Shown here piece after piece: positions 1 through 9,870 of a stretch of 64,000 nucleotides of DNA. Each line of letters begins with the position of its first letter. The stretch's first letter is position 1. The position numbers and the translations under genes were made by a program. A model generated the notes under the pieces. That model saw nothing but the letters and a program-made list of their open reading frames with translations. It did no database searches and was not told the origin of the DNA. Origin of the DNA: Corythucha ciliata (Eukaryota > Arthropoda > Insecta > Hemiptera > Tingidae); assembly GCA_038030265.1 (NCBI GenBank), contig CM075939.1, forward strand, positions 36,127,253 through 36,191,252. The letters are read 5' to 3'.

Positions 1-245
1 TCTTAAAGAACGTAAATGTCAAGTTCAACCTAAACGACAAAGTCTTAGTCAAACTTCCCTCTCCAGCCCAGTTCAAGGAATGGATACCCGGCCGTGTCAT
101 GGAAATTTCAAGTCCGGTTGTTTTCTTAGTCAAAATGTCGTCGGGTGGTATCAGAAAAGTTCATGCAAACCAGTTGAGACCGAGCCGTCCCGACGATTCC
201 CCCTCACCAACATTCCGTCTGAACAAGTCGCTCCAGATCTATTAA
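1..245 (+). mobile_element. Ty3/gypsy integrase C-terminal tail, cut by window edge
   Basis: The frame is open from base 3 to a stop at 243-245. It reads as the C-terminal, chromatin- or DNA-binding end of a gypsy-type integrase. It has a basic and hydrophobic stretch with DKVLVK, then WIPGRVMEISSP, then the typical closing motif VHANQLRPSRP. In this family that region follows the DDE catalytic core, which would lie left of the window. No long terminal repeat can be seen in the 300 bases that follow, so the copy is probably 3' truncated or its repeat is decayed. It cannot be the missing end of the minus-strand gypsy element at 54140-57300, because the orientation and distance do not fit. The family assignment is inference from motif similarity only. 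Confidence 0.75.
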
Positions 246-547
246 CCTCGAACGAAGAGATTGGCACGCCTCCTCGTTTCCCCACCAGGTCTTGCCTGAG
301 CTCCCAGTCCACTTCCCCCAATTGTAGAAAATCAGTTCGAATTGTACCCCCCACTCGTAACACTTCCATCCTAAGTTCTCCTCGAGTCGTTGTTTCTTGT
401 TTTCATTCTCAGATTTTCCGTATGCATTGACGCTAGTCACAAAGATTTTCAACGCTACAAGCGAGGTTAAAATTTTCACGTTAGACAATTTAAAATTTCT
501 TAATCCCATTGTTGTTTCCCCCTCTTTCCACTCTCTCTCACTCTCAG
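246..547. other. Spacer ending in an intron 3' end
   Basis: No gene is visible. The last 35 bases are a strong pyrimidine tract ending in CAG, which is the 3' splice site of the cathepsin-like exon that follows. This is therefore at least partly the remnant of a host intron. Confidence 0.5.
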
Positions 548-756
548 GTATTTACTCAAGCCCTAACTGCAGCAGACACTAACTAGACCATGCCGTCCTC
601 GCCATCGGTTATGGAATTCACAAAGGTAAAAAATACTGGTTGGTGAAGAATTCTTGGGCTACGTCGTGGGGAATGGAACGGATGCTTTTGGATGGCGAAG
701 GATGAGAGTAATATGTGCGGAATCGCTATACAAAGGCACCGTACCCCATTGTTTAA
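548..756 (+). pseudogene. Cathepsin L-like cysteine protease, last exon, broken
   Basis: The exon starts right after a polypyrimidine-CAG acceptor and encodes the end of a papain-family (C1A) protease. Recognisable blocks in order are [19 protein letters not shown] with the catalytic His, KYWLVKNSW with the catalytic Asn, a glycine-rich WG turn, [12 protein letters not shown], and a final APYPIV followed by TAA. These match the cathepsin L C-terminus. It is disabled by an in-frame TAA at 581-583, a shift near 668-672 and a second shift near 726. The kept acceptor shows an unprocessed gene copy rather than a retrocopy. A possible AATAAA signal lies at 863-868. Upstream exons are absent from the window. 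It may be a decayed duplicate of a functional locus elsewhere, or the breaks may be assembly errors; the stop plus two shifts in 200 bases favour decay. Confidence 0.8.
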
Positions 757-1249
757 TAGTTTGTATGCACGAATCGGCGAAGTTCGTTAAGCTCTCCACA
801 GCACCCTCATTATGCAGCTTTCTGTGCTGAATAGAAAGCATCCCTTTTAATTTGAAGCTCTAAATAAATCCATTCTGCTGAAACATACGATTTTTTCTAT
901 AATCATGAGCAATATGTCTCGCAAAAAAACGTGGAAACAAAAACAAAAACAGCTAATTATGAGATAGACATGCACGTAGAATTTTTTTTTCAAATAGCTG
1001 AGGAGTTGGGGACGATATCTAAAACAAATTGGTTGTTATATTATCTTCAGCAACACCGCTCCATAGCATTCAAACTCCTGTCTTAAAATAGTATATTTCA
1101 TATCAAGAGCAGAAAGTGAGAAATATAATGCGGGCGTTGTTTGACGAGCGAGGCAATTACGCGAGCAACGATATTTCACTTTTTGCTCGAGTTGTTGAGC
1201 AAATTTTTCATAATTAATTAGTGAGATTGTGTATGAAGTAAAAACCTGA
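757..1249. other. AT-rich intergenic DNA
   Basis: Nothing recognisable beyond the probable polyadenylation signal of the preceding pseudogene. Confidence 0.5.
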
Positions 1250-1450
1250 ACTAAGGATCTATAAGTTCCTACGAGTACTGATAGTCCGCCATGTTTGGTC
1301 CCCCCCCCTCCACATAGGGATCAAATAGATTTGATATCTATCATTCGCTGTAGGTTACGCTCACCAGCCAATCACGAGCCCTCCACTCTCTAGAAGACCA
1401 CATAATTATGGCGGGTATTGTCAGTACCTGTGTGTAACCATAGGTTCTCT
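1250..1450. repeat. Imperfect inverted repeat, MITE-like
   Basis: The two ends are diverged reverse complements over about 45 bases: GAGTACTGATAGTCCGCCAT on the left pairs with the complement of the stretch around 1395-1427. A run of cytosines sits in the loop. It looks like an old non-autonomous DNA transposon. No target duplication is evident. Confidence 0.4.
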
Positions 1451-3216
1451 ACCTGAACGTCTGACAAATGCTAGGGTCTCGAATAGCTGACTGGCGATCG
1501 CTTTTTTACGAGTTAACCTCCCGTTTGAGTTTTAAATTAACTTTAGCCCATTCCAAAATTATATAATACTAATAAATCATCTTTTTAAAACTGTAAGCTA
1601 AAATCGGTTTTCGTTCATCTCTATTCAATAAATAAATCGCTCCTCCGACAGCGTCTAAAAAATAAATCCGTTTATTAAAAAAAGGTAAACTACCACTCAT
1701 CGAGTCGTCATCTTCGAGAAGACATGAAGCAGCGACATGAAGCGATATTATATCGCACGCTCCTAACATACCCGTATGATATATATTCGACTTTCTTAAT
1801 AGGTTTTGGGTTCGGAAAGCTGTACTTTCTTTACTGGTCGTACGAAAACTTCAAATTTAGACACAAAGTGTGACTGCTCGGTCATCGGTCCGAAAAATAA
1901 CGATTACATTTCATTAAAATATTATGCCAGTTTCCGATTTTCTAGATTCGGCAAATATAACGAACGAAAAAAAGATGTTTCTGAAAGGGATCAGCAACAT
2001 TGGCTCGAGTACTGTTTTGCTTGGCGTAAAAAAGTAATGTGATGTCATTGACTGTGGGAAGGAAAATAAAGATTTAGTTGGTTGGTGGGTGGGTGGAAGA
2101 CCGTTACAAATGTGAATTTAAATTTTCCGTGAATTTGAAGCGCAAAAGGAATGACGGAAACAGACTAAAATAGATTGGGAGCAGTAAGACTGGAAATAAA
2201 CTTTGCAAATCGCGCGAAAGAGAAATACAGGTGAGTGGGGGGGGGGCGAGCATCTGACTCGTGCTATTCCATTTGTTGTTTTCAAACCAAACAAACACAT
2301 ACATCCGGAATGTTCAAATCGCTGTCTGTTTGTCCCTTTGTGGGAATGGCACCGAGAGATTTTCTTATTTCCTACCATTTCTCCGTCACCACCCCGTGGG
2401 TGGACTTACAAGCATTTCACCCTCTCACTCAAGAGTCATGTTCGAGCAAGCAAATGCGCAAAATTCACGGACTGATTTCGAAGTGGTGAGCTTCGAGTGG
2501 GGAGAGGTAGCTGAGTTTTATTTTTGCGGCCTTTATTTTTAGGGGCTCAAAGACAAATCGACCAGGCGGGGTGGGGTGGATGTGCGAGCTTTGGTGAATA
2601 GTAAATACCTCACGGCATTGACTGTCTCCGTGATTATGTATGTGTTGTGTGAAGAGTATAGGAATGTTTGGGCTTGAAAGCAAAAAACAGAAATGCTACT
2701 CCCACAGGAATGTGTGTGAGAGTGATCGAGAGAAAGAGGTTTAAAAGAGTTTGTTGAGAGTGAGTGCGTGGGGATCTTGCTGTAAGCTGTACTTGATGTA
2801 TGCTGAGCACGTAGCGTTGTCCTAATTTCGAGCCATCGAAACTTCTCCGCTCTGGTGTGTTCTGTTCTCCTCTTTTGTTACAAATGTGTTTCATAGCAAA
2901 CACACACAAAAAATATATGAAACGCGTTCGTTATCGCATTTTAATTTTCATTTCATTAAATTGGAGCCTCGATTAAGAGTAATACTTAAATGATGGATAT
3001 TACGGATGGAGAGACAACCTGACTGAAAATGCGTTTTCAAAAAACATGGGAATCTCTAACATCGGCCGGGACCTTTTAAAATTTCAGTGGTTTCAACCTC
3101 ACTTCAGGAAAAATATCATATTTTATGACTATGACATTCAACGACACTAATAACGTCAGAGACATTATGTTCCTTAACGTAGTCGCTTTATAGCTTGACT
3201 ACTTACTGATGATGTG
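1451..3216. other. Intergenic DNA without a recognisable gene
   Basis: Several open frames of 60 to 90 codons overlap one another on both strands. None shows a domain, codon pattern or splice context that I can support. A short poly-G run lies near 2238. Confidence 0.5.
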
Positions 3217-3792
3217 AAAATACAAGAACATACAGTTTAATTGTCCAGACAAATTACTCCCGGTCCAGGGATTTTGATTGTTGAACTTTTTAGTTATGTA
3301 CATGAGGCGCGGGTGCAGCATATCCAGACGAGTGTGCCGCGCGTTTACATCAAGGGACGAATTCAAGTCATGGTCCAGTCAGTCCCCCATGGCCCCAGTT
3401 TCTATTGGTTGTAAATCACAAATCAGTCCGTCAGCTCCCAACAGTTTATTGGCAGACGCATAGTTGTTAAGCTCGATAACTAACCTATTAAGACTTTGAG
3501 TTTGTATAGAAGTCACACTTTTTGAAATATCTACACAAGATTAAAAGTTGACGTTACCGATCGACATGGGGTGCATTCTGGTTAACCCTGCCATAGCAGA
3601 ATTCAAGCTTTCCAAATATATTTTCAAAAGTCCGGAGTCCCCCTTACGAAATAGTCTCTTCTCCTGGGCATTATCGTTTATGACATTCGTCTCAATTTCC
3701 ATATTACTGCCGCTCGATCCACCCAGAGCATCCCCCCAGTTGAGGTTTCCGGGGAAACCATCCGTTTCCTCCCCTTCCGTCTCCTCACCCAT
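3217..3792 (-). pseudogene. Fossil retroelement ORF1/gag-like frame
   Basis: One minus-strand frame stays readable for about 190 codons with only two stops in frame, after VNF and after GAMGD. It begins with an acidic leader (MGEETEGEETDGF), then LLKIYLESLNSAMAG, TRMHPMSIG, RLVIELNNYASANKLL and HPRLMYITKK. The order 'hydrophobic helix, HPM-x-IG, a strand, then NNYxSANKL' resembles the RNA-binding N-terminal module of retroelement ORF1/gag-like proteins that I recall from insects. That link is inference and weak. Persistence of a single frame across stops shows it was once coding. No flanking polymerase is visible. It could instead be a decayed host gene. Confidence 0.4.
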
Positions 3793-3882
3793 ACCGAAAA
3801 TAAATAAAAGAAACCCGCCTAATCTTTCAAGAGAGCAATAATAAATGAATAAAAATACTCCACTTCAATGAAACGAGGGGGC

Positions 3883-4406
3883 CTATTCAGAGTTGTCGAG
3901 AAGAAAATGCCGCAAGAGGGATCCAAGGACGACGTATATGAAATGATATCTAACGTGTCAGTTACTAAGAGTATGAGTCAAAAAATTGAAGTTTTCAAGA
4001 GAGCGTTCCAAACTCATACTTATGAGGCCTATAGAATTTGTGTTTAGAGATTGACTTAGATCATTGATCAACAGAGTAGACAGCACAATTTTATGCAAAC
4101 AGTAGGTAATCCGATTCTCTTTAAGTCAACTGGGGGAAAAGTGCTACTCTCTTAATGCTTAAAACAATTTAAATAAACCCAAACTATACTGTTAGGCACA
4201 AGTCCCCTTAGGAATAGGAATTCGGGTTTTTTCGTGACTTTTCTCTTGAGAACAGAAGAGTAGAGGCAGGCCTTCAAGCTGAGTGCAAGAACGGAAAATG
4301 GCTAATTTTTGACTTATACTCTTAGTAACTGACACGTTAGATATTATCCTGCCTTGGCAACCGCACTTCGGGATTTTCCCCCAACGCCTCTGAATAGGGC
4401 CCCAGG
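3883..4406. mobile_element. Non-autonomous element with about 110-bp inverted ends
   Basis: The left end (GGGGGCCTATTCAGAG onwards) is the diverged reverse complement of the right end (CTCTGAATAGGGCCCC). The match continues inwards to a well-kept block, ATATCTAACGTGTCAGTTAC, at about 3947-3966, whose complement lies at about 4322-4341. The interior has no convincing protein. The outer end resembles that of the smaller element at 11687, suggesting related families. Confidence 0.65.
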
Positions 4407-4891
4407 TGATAATTATAATCGTATGAGGCCCAAACATGTCGCTGATTTGCATGTTTCCGTACTCGTGTTGTATAGTACTGCAACGTGCGCTACGCAAGGG
4501 AGACGAGGTTGCCGGTCCCGAGGTTGCCTACATTACGGTATGGGACAGGGGGCTGAGCTAAGAGTCCAAAGCTCACTTGAACGGCACGGCAAGTGTCGGA
4601 ATAGGCAACCTAGTTCCAATTCCCCTCTTACCCAATCCCGAGTTTTCCAGGCGGACGGAGTGCCGAAATAAAGGAGTCGATCGCCAGACACCGGCTCGAG
4701 AGTGTGTTTAATTGTGCCTTGAGAGCCATCGTGCCCCCCCCCCCCCAGTAGTCACTTTGTTATAGTTCTAAGAGGTTTTGGTTGCTTAGTTAAGTTAATA
4801 AAGTTGAGAGCGTATTAACTCGTGATTTCATTATTTTGTCCTGTCTCCCCTGTAACGGCCCTAAAAGTCCAAAAATCCTCCCCCCCGTTAC
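4407..4891. other. Spacer with poly-C tract
   Basis: A run of about 14 cytosines lies near 4733-4746. No gene or clear repeat boundary is visible. Confidence 0.4.
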
Positions 4892-5055
4892 AGTACCTTA
4901 ACGACACAAGGTCGTAATGAAGCCTATTTCGGGTGAGGGCGGAAGTTGCCAGCACGAGACGCAAGTCAAGTGCCAGCAACCGCCCGAACCTGAAATGCCC
5001 ATTACGATCGAGTATCGTACGCTACTTTTTCTACGCAGTCGTTCATTTTTGTCAT
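4892..5055. repeat. Fold-back repeat, 'CATTACGATC' family, copy 1
   Basis: The arms around AGGTCGTAATGAAGCC and its complement near 4995-5010 enclose a GC-rich core with GGGTGAGGGCGG and CCGCCCGAAC. It ends in TCGTACGCTACTTTTT. The same plan and the same tail (GTACGCTAATTTTT) recur at 6058-6215, so this is a dispersed family. Confidence 0.55.
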
Positions 5056-5093
5056 TTCCAAAAACCATAAAATTACACCTACCACCAAACCAC

Positions 5094-5272
5094 TAAGGCT
5101 CGTTTCACACATACGCGGTTTCCCGAGGCGCGGTTGCTACGCGGCGTGAACGCAGAGGGTGCCTCGCACGATGCCGCGTAGAAACCGAATTTTGGTTCAC
5201 ACATGCGAGGCAACCTCCGCCTTCGCATCACGTAGCAACCCTAACTCGGGAAACCGTGTATGTGTAAAGGTG
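5094..5272. repeat. Palindromic MITE with 'TTTCACACATAC' ends
   Basis: The left arm TTTCACACATACGCGGTTTC pairs with the complement of the right arm ending near 5268. Both arms continue into GGTTGCTACG. The terminus (AAGGCTCGTTTCACAC) resembles those of other fold-back repeats in this window at 5684, 6249 and 46752. Confidence 0.65.
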
Positions 5273-5683
5273 GGAAGGTGCTTATTTTTCGTGGAAATAA
5301 TTTTCGCTTTATTCATTATTTTTAAACAAATGAATTTAAAACATGTGATCCTACAAGAAAAATACATTCATAAAGTTTAGAGAACAGTGAAACACAGGCC
5401 ACATTGTTGTTCTAGTTTACTGGAGTAAGAACATTGCCCAGTGCCCAAATACTTCAGATTGGAGGCCGATGGAAAAAGTGGGGGAAGGACCGTGAGCAAT
5501 GGGCCACGCTTGGATTTCATTTCGCACGGTCAGGAGCAATAACCCTCGTTGCATCTTCCACGGAAGGTAGCAAAGTAGGTCATTTCTAACGACTGTAAAA
5601 AACCTCCTTTCCAGTGGAATTATATCGGACGATGAACCATTCATATTTCATTGAATTTATAAAACGCTATCTTGCGCCGCATT
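5273..5683. other. Spacer
   Basis: AT-rich; nothing supported. Confidence 0.4.
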
Positions 5684-5932
5684 AAGGCCAGGTCACACCT
5701 ATCATGCACGCTTCCGATCCGACACCGATCATGCATTTTTTGATAGGTGTGGGGACCGTAATAGGCGTTAATACCGAATAATTCACGGCTATTACGCTTC
5801 TCAGCCCTCTCAAATTGCCTTTCCAACCCAAATATAGTCTAACCGTTACGAGGGTTTCCACAGTCTCCGATCCGACATGCATGATCGGTGTCGGATCGGA
5901 AGCGTGCATGATAGGTGTGACCTACTGGCCTT
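5684..5932. repeat. Palindromic MITE, GATCGG family, copy 1
   Basis: Both ends carry GGTCACACCTATCATGCACG in inverted orientation. Each arm continues through CTTCCGATCCGACACCGATC, leaving a core of about 120 bases. It is flanked by TTAA on the left and TTTA on the right, consistent with a decayed TTAA target site. A second, closely similar copy lies at 63313-63561. Non-coding. Confidence 0.8.
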
Positions 5933-6057
5933 TATGCGTTATTAACATCTTTCATAAATACAACAGCGCTCTTGCCGAATAAAGACGAACTACGAACGAG
6001 GGTAACATCTGACCGGTGTCACTTGCTATGTTTTGTTTATTGTGGTAGTTAAAATCA

Positions 6058-6215
6058 GAATAGTATGTTACGATCCAAGGGCGGTATGACGCTCATTACA
6101 GTCGAGGGCGACAGGTAGTGCCCGAGGTGAAGCCGAGGGTAGTTGTCGCCCGAGATCGTAATGAGGAATACCGCCCGAGTGTTGTACGCTAATTTTTGTA
6201 CAGCGAAGTTCATAA
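6058..6215. repeat. Fold-back repeat, 'CATTACGATC' family, copy 2
   Basis: Inverted arms TTACGATCCAAGGGCGGTAT and their complement near 6155-6175 surround a core with AGGGCGACAGG and its complement. It ends with GTACGCTAATTTTT as in the copy at 4892. Confidence 0.55.
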
Positions 6216-6248
6216 TTATTATAATAATAATCATAAAACCCAGTCTTT

Positions 6249-6380
6249 AAAGCCCCGTTCAGAAGCTATGTGCTATGTACCTGTGGAGTCGTCTATGCAA
6301 ATGATAAAATTAATTCCTTCGAAAAATTAAGCATTTTGATATGTTGCGCAGACTCCACAGACGCATAGCATATGGTTTGC
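6249..6380. repeat. Palindromic MITE, GTTCACAAGC family, diverged copy
   Basis: The arms GTGGAGTCGTCTATGCAA and TTGCGCAGACTCCACAGACG enclose AATTAATTCCTTCGAAAAAT, the same core as the better-kept copies at 6575, 7518 and 31027. TTAAAGCCCCGTTC marks the left edge. Confidence 0.65.
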
Positions 6381-6574
6381 TTAATATACTGTAATGAACG
6401 CACACTCCAGCCAGCCAGGATGACGTAGCTGATACTTGTAAATGTAATGTACAAAGTAATTGTAAATGTCTATGCTGTTCACTCACCTTGAGTCGCAAAG
6501 ACCGGGGCCTTCATTTTCACTGTGCCCTTCAAACAACAGTGTTTTATGGTGATAACATAGGTATCCCAAAAGTT

Positions 6575-6702
6575 CCGTTCACAAGCTCTATGTTTTCGTT
6601 GTGTGGTGTCTATGCAACCTATCAAAATGCTTCATTTTTCGAGGGAATAAATTTGATTGGTTGCGTAGACTCCGCACAACGCAAACATAGAGCTTGTGAA
6701 CA
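6575..6702. repeat. Palindromic MITE, GTTCACAAGC family
   Basis: CCGTTCACAAGCTCTATG opens it and CATAGAGCTTGTGAAC closes it. Each arm carries the TCTATGCAACC block or its complement, around a core with TTTTTCGAGGGAAT. About 130 bp, non-coding, typical of a MITE able to fold into one long hairpin. Confidence 0.75.
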
Positions 6703-6910
6703 TGTTGTAAACCCCACCGCATCCGCATCAGCGTTAACCATAGAAAAGTTTTTTTTTTTTTTTTTTGCATAATATCCCCTCGCACACTGCCTTTCGGCAT
6801 AAAGTAATATCACCCGTAAAATTCCATTAAAAACATCATGCATGTATAGCATACACAAAAGAACAAAGATCCCCTTACATCATTATTCATTGAACACTCC
6901 ATCCGGAAAT

Positions 6911-6956
6911 TGACTTGTATTCTCCGTAGCCTTCGAGCTACGGAGAATGCAAGTCA
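6911..6956. repeat. Near-perfect 46-bp palindrome
   Basis: Arms of 20 bases (TGACTTGTATTCTCCGTAGC and its near-perfect complement) are separated by a 6-base loop. It would form a stable hairpin. Function unknown; it may be the centre of an eroded fold-back repeat. Confidence 0.7.
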
Positions 6957-7265
6957 TTTTTAATATTTTATAATATTTCGCTTCTTTTGGCAATCTGCCC
7001 TCGATTTTCCCCTTCGTTCCTCTAGTTTCTCGGGATTTTTTTCATGTCAAGTTATTTTTTCAAGTTCATGCAGATGTGGGATATGAATTTGGTTAAAAGG
7101 AATGGGAAAGGAAAGAACTGTTCCACCTTCCTAAATTTTCCTAAATTTCTTGACGTAGTTGAAATACAAAAAAGAAGAAGAAGAAAAAAGTTTTGTTATC
7201 TTATTACCATGTTTTAGGACATTATACTTATCGTCAAAATAAATCGAATATTCCAGCAGAAATTG

Positions 7266-7366
7266 ATTTATTATAAATTAACACAACTCTGATGATTCCA
7301 CCCACAAGTTCTTGAACGCCCACAAGAAGAAGTGGGGGGAATCATCAGAGTTGTGTTAATTTATCA
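7266..7366. repeat. 100-bp hairpin
   Basis: About 33-base inverted arms, well seen as TTAACACAACTCTGATGATT and its complement at 7339-7358, with a loop of about 35 bases. Non-coding. Confidence 0.7.
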
Positions 7367-7517
7367 AAGCACCCACTCACTCTCTCTCCATAAATAAAGT
7401 AATTGATTTATTATGGTCTTCACGTTAATGCGGAGGGAATATGTTTGTGGTTGCTTCCTATTCACCGCAGAAAGCCGTATAAAAAGGTTTGTTGGTGCAA
7501 TCATATGCAAACTAATA

Positions 7518-7650
7518 GGCCCGTTCACAAGCTCTATGTATACGTTGTATGGAGTCTACGCGACCAAACAAATTTATTCCCTCGAAAAATGAAGTATTTT
7601 GATAGGTTGCATAGAGTCCACAGACGCATTGCACAGAGCTTGTGAACGGG
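7518..7650. repeat. Palindromic MITE, GTTCACAAGC family
   Basis: It runs from GGCCCGTTCACAAGCTCTAT to GAGCTTGTGAACGGG with the AAATTTATTCCCTCGAAAAA core. Same family as 6249, 6575 and 31027. Confidence 0.8.
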
Positions 7651-8424
7651 GATGAAGATCGTACGCTTGTGCGGAATTTCCTGAATATTTAAATGAGCCC
7701 TTGAAGTCCAGGATTGGTGCAGAAATACGGTGGTAATTTCCGTAACGCGGAGTAGGCGAGGTATGATTGGAGGGGTGTCGAGGAAACACATGTGCAACTC
7801 CCCCTTAAAATGTAAACCTCTCTACTTGTAGCGGTGAAAATCCTCGTGACTGGCGTCGATGCACACGGAAATAGTACAAACTTGACCTTTGGCTACCGCT
7901 TTTTAAAGAGCTTTCTTATTTTTACTCTTAATATTTTTGTAACCGTGATCTTTGGCACCATCGTGTTTTCACAAGAATTTACTCTGCCCTTCCTGAACAT
8001 TGAGATTGATTGTTATAGCTTAACCCTTTAACGTACCGGGGGTCCAAATGAGTTTTTGTCTGGACGTTTTGTGTACCTCATATTGGACACCTAGTTGGAG
8101 ACTGCGCTATACATGAAATGACCTGGCTTTTGAATCGGAGCGGGTTAGAACACGTTTATGAGTTGAATAAACTCCAACTAATAGTGGTAGGACACGTTTT
8201 TCCCGGCTTTTTGTGCGTTGGGTCCAACATAGGGAACTCTTTCGGGGTTTTCGACGCCATTTTGTTGTGATTTTCAGTGTTTGTTTGGTTCAGGAAGTCA
8301 ATGTCAATGAACTCGGCGGAACTGGCAGTGATATTCCTCCAATTTTTCGCTGGTGAATGGTAATTTATACTTCATATTCTTAAACTGAGTGCCCCATAAA
8401 GTGCAATTATGGATTGTTAACCCT
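7651..8424. other. Spacer between MITE and gypsy element
   Basis: No gene is recognisable. TTAACCCTTTAA at 8023-8034 and TTAACCCTTAA at about 8408 mirror an inverted TTAACCCTTTAA at about 11945-11956. The gypsy copy may therefore sit inside an older TTAA-bounded element. Confidence 0.35.
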
Positions 8425-8515
8425 TAACTTCCTGCTGAAAATGAAAAACTGCTCCACCGTGCATACCCTTTTTGGGAAGTGGTCCGATGAGGTCGACGTG
8501 GATGTGTTGAAAACG

Positions 8516-9870
8516 CTACGTGGCTGTAGGAAAGTTGCCAGGTGGAGAGTGTACGTGGCGAGTTATTTTGGCGCGTTGGCAAGAAATACACGCTCGTGAC
8601 CACGCTCGGCAATCTTGACGGATTCGAGGCCACACAAAGCGTTGTGAAATGAGCCGGGTAGTTGCTTTGATGCCGGGATGACTCAAATTATGGAGAGAGT
8701 CGAAAATGCGGCGTCGAAGTGGAGTAGGTACGAAGGGTCGAAGAGTTGATGTTGACGTGTCGCAAACAAGAGTAATGTCGGACCCGGGGATGTCAACGTT
8801 TTGGAGGCGAAGGGACGAATCGTTGGTTTTGAGGAGGTCACGAAGTTCATCATCATGATTTTGCGCTTTAGCTAGTGTTGTGAGATCGACAGGGGGAGGA
8901 ATTGCAGCGGTGAGAGAATCGACTCGAGATAGAGTATCGGCGACAATGTTTGCAGCGCCGCTGATGTGTTGAATGTCGGTCGTGAACTGGGAAACAAACG
9001 AGAGCTGGTTAAGTTGTATTGGGGGTATCTTTTCCTTGCGTTGACGAAAGGCGAACGTGAGAGGCTTGTGATCCGTGTAGACAGTGAAAGTTTGGGCTTC
9101 AAGGGTATGACGAAAGTGTTGTATGGCAGCGTAGACGGCATGAAGTTCTCGATGAAAAGCTGGCCACTGCTGTTGGCGTGGAGTCAGTTTTTGGGAGAAA
9201 AATGTGAGGGGCTGCCACTCGTTCACCACGCGTTGTTGAAGACATGCCCCGATGGCAGCTTGAGAGGCATCAGCGAAGAGCCCGAGTTGAGCCTTGGGGT
9301 CAGGATGAGCGAGAATGGTTGCTGTTGCGAGATGTTCTTTGCACGACTGGAAAGCTTGCTCGAGTGCCGGGGTCCAAATTATTGGTTGTTCACCGCGGAG
9401 ACCGGCGAGAGCGGAGTGAAGGGGCGCTTGAAGTTGTGCTGCGGACGGGAAAAAACGACGGTAGAAATTTATTATCCCGAGGAAACGGCGAAGACCTTGG
9501 GCTGTTGTCGGGCGTTTGAAATTTTGAAGCGCCGCGATACGATCGCCTTCCGGGGTGACCTCATATCCCAAGAAAGTGACTTTTGATGAGCCGAGAATGC
9601 ATTTGTTGGCATTGATGAGGAGTCCATGTTCACTCAGACGTTTGAAAACGGCGTGAAGATGCGTTTTATGTTCGTCGGCGTCTCGGGAGAAAATAAGAAT
9701 GTCATCAATATAGGGATAACAAAAGTCGAGGCCTCGGAGGACGTCGTCTATGAACCGTTGAAACGTCTGGGCGGCATTTCGAAGACCAAAGCTCATGTAC
9801 GGGTACTCATAGAGACCGAAAGGCGTTGTGATAGCCGTCTTAGGGACGTCGTTGGGAATTTGGGATTGAC
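8516..9870 (-). pseudogene. Gypsy RT-RNase H-integrase part
   Basis: It continues the polymerase after the frame break. [12 protein letters not shown] and YIDDILIF give the reverse transcriptase palm with its two catalytic aspartates. FADAS and TDHKPL mark the RNase H. HNLSHPGIKATTRL with CISCQRAK gives the HHCC integrase zinc finger. The frame is lost near 8516, and fragments of the integrase core are seen only to about 8470 (GPLP followed by KKG). The DDE catalytic core is missing, so this copy cannot encode integration. Confidence 0.88.

Noticed and set aside
1..245. This integrase tail as the missing 3' end of the gypsy copies at 8425 or 54140
   Set aside because: Both of those lie on the minus strand and far away, and their lineages differ from one another; a link cannot be supported.
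8966..9586. 206-codon plus-strand open frame
   Set aside because: It is antisense to the gypsy reverse transcriptase and RNase H, which carry clear motifs; the open frame is a shadow of codon structure.
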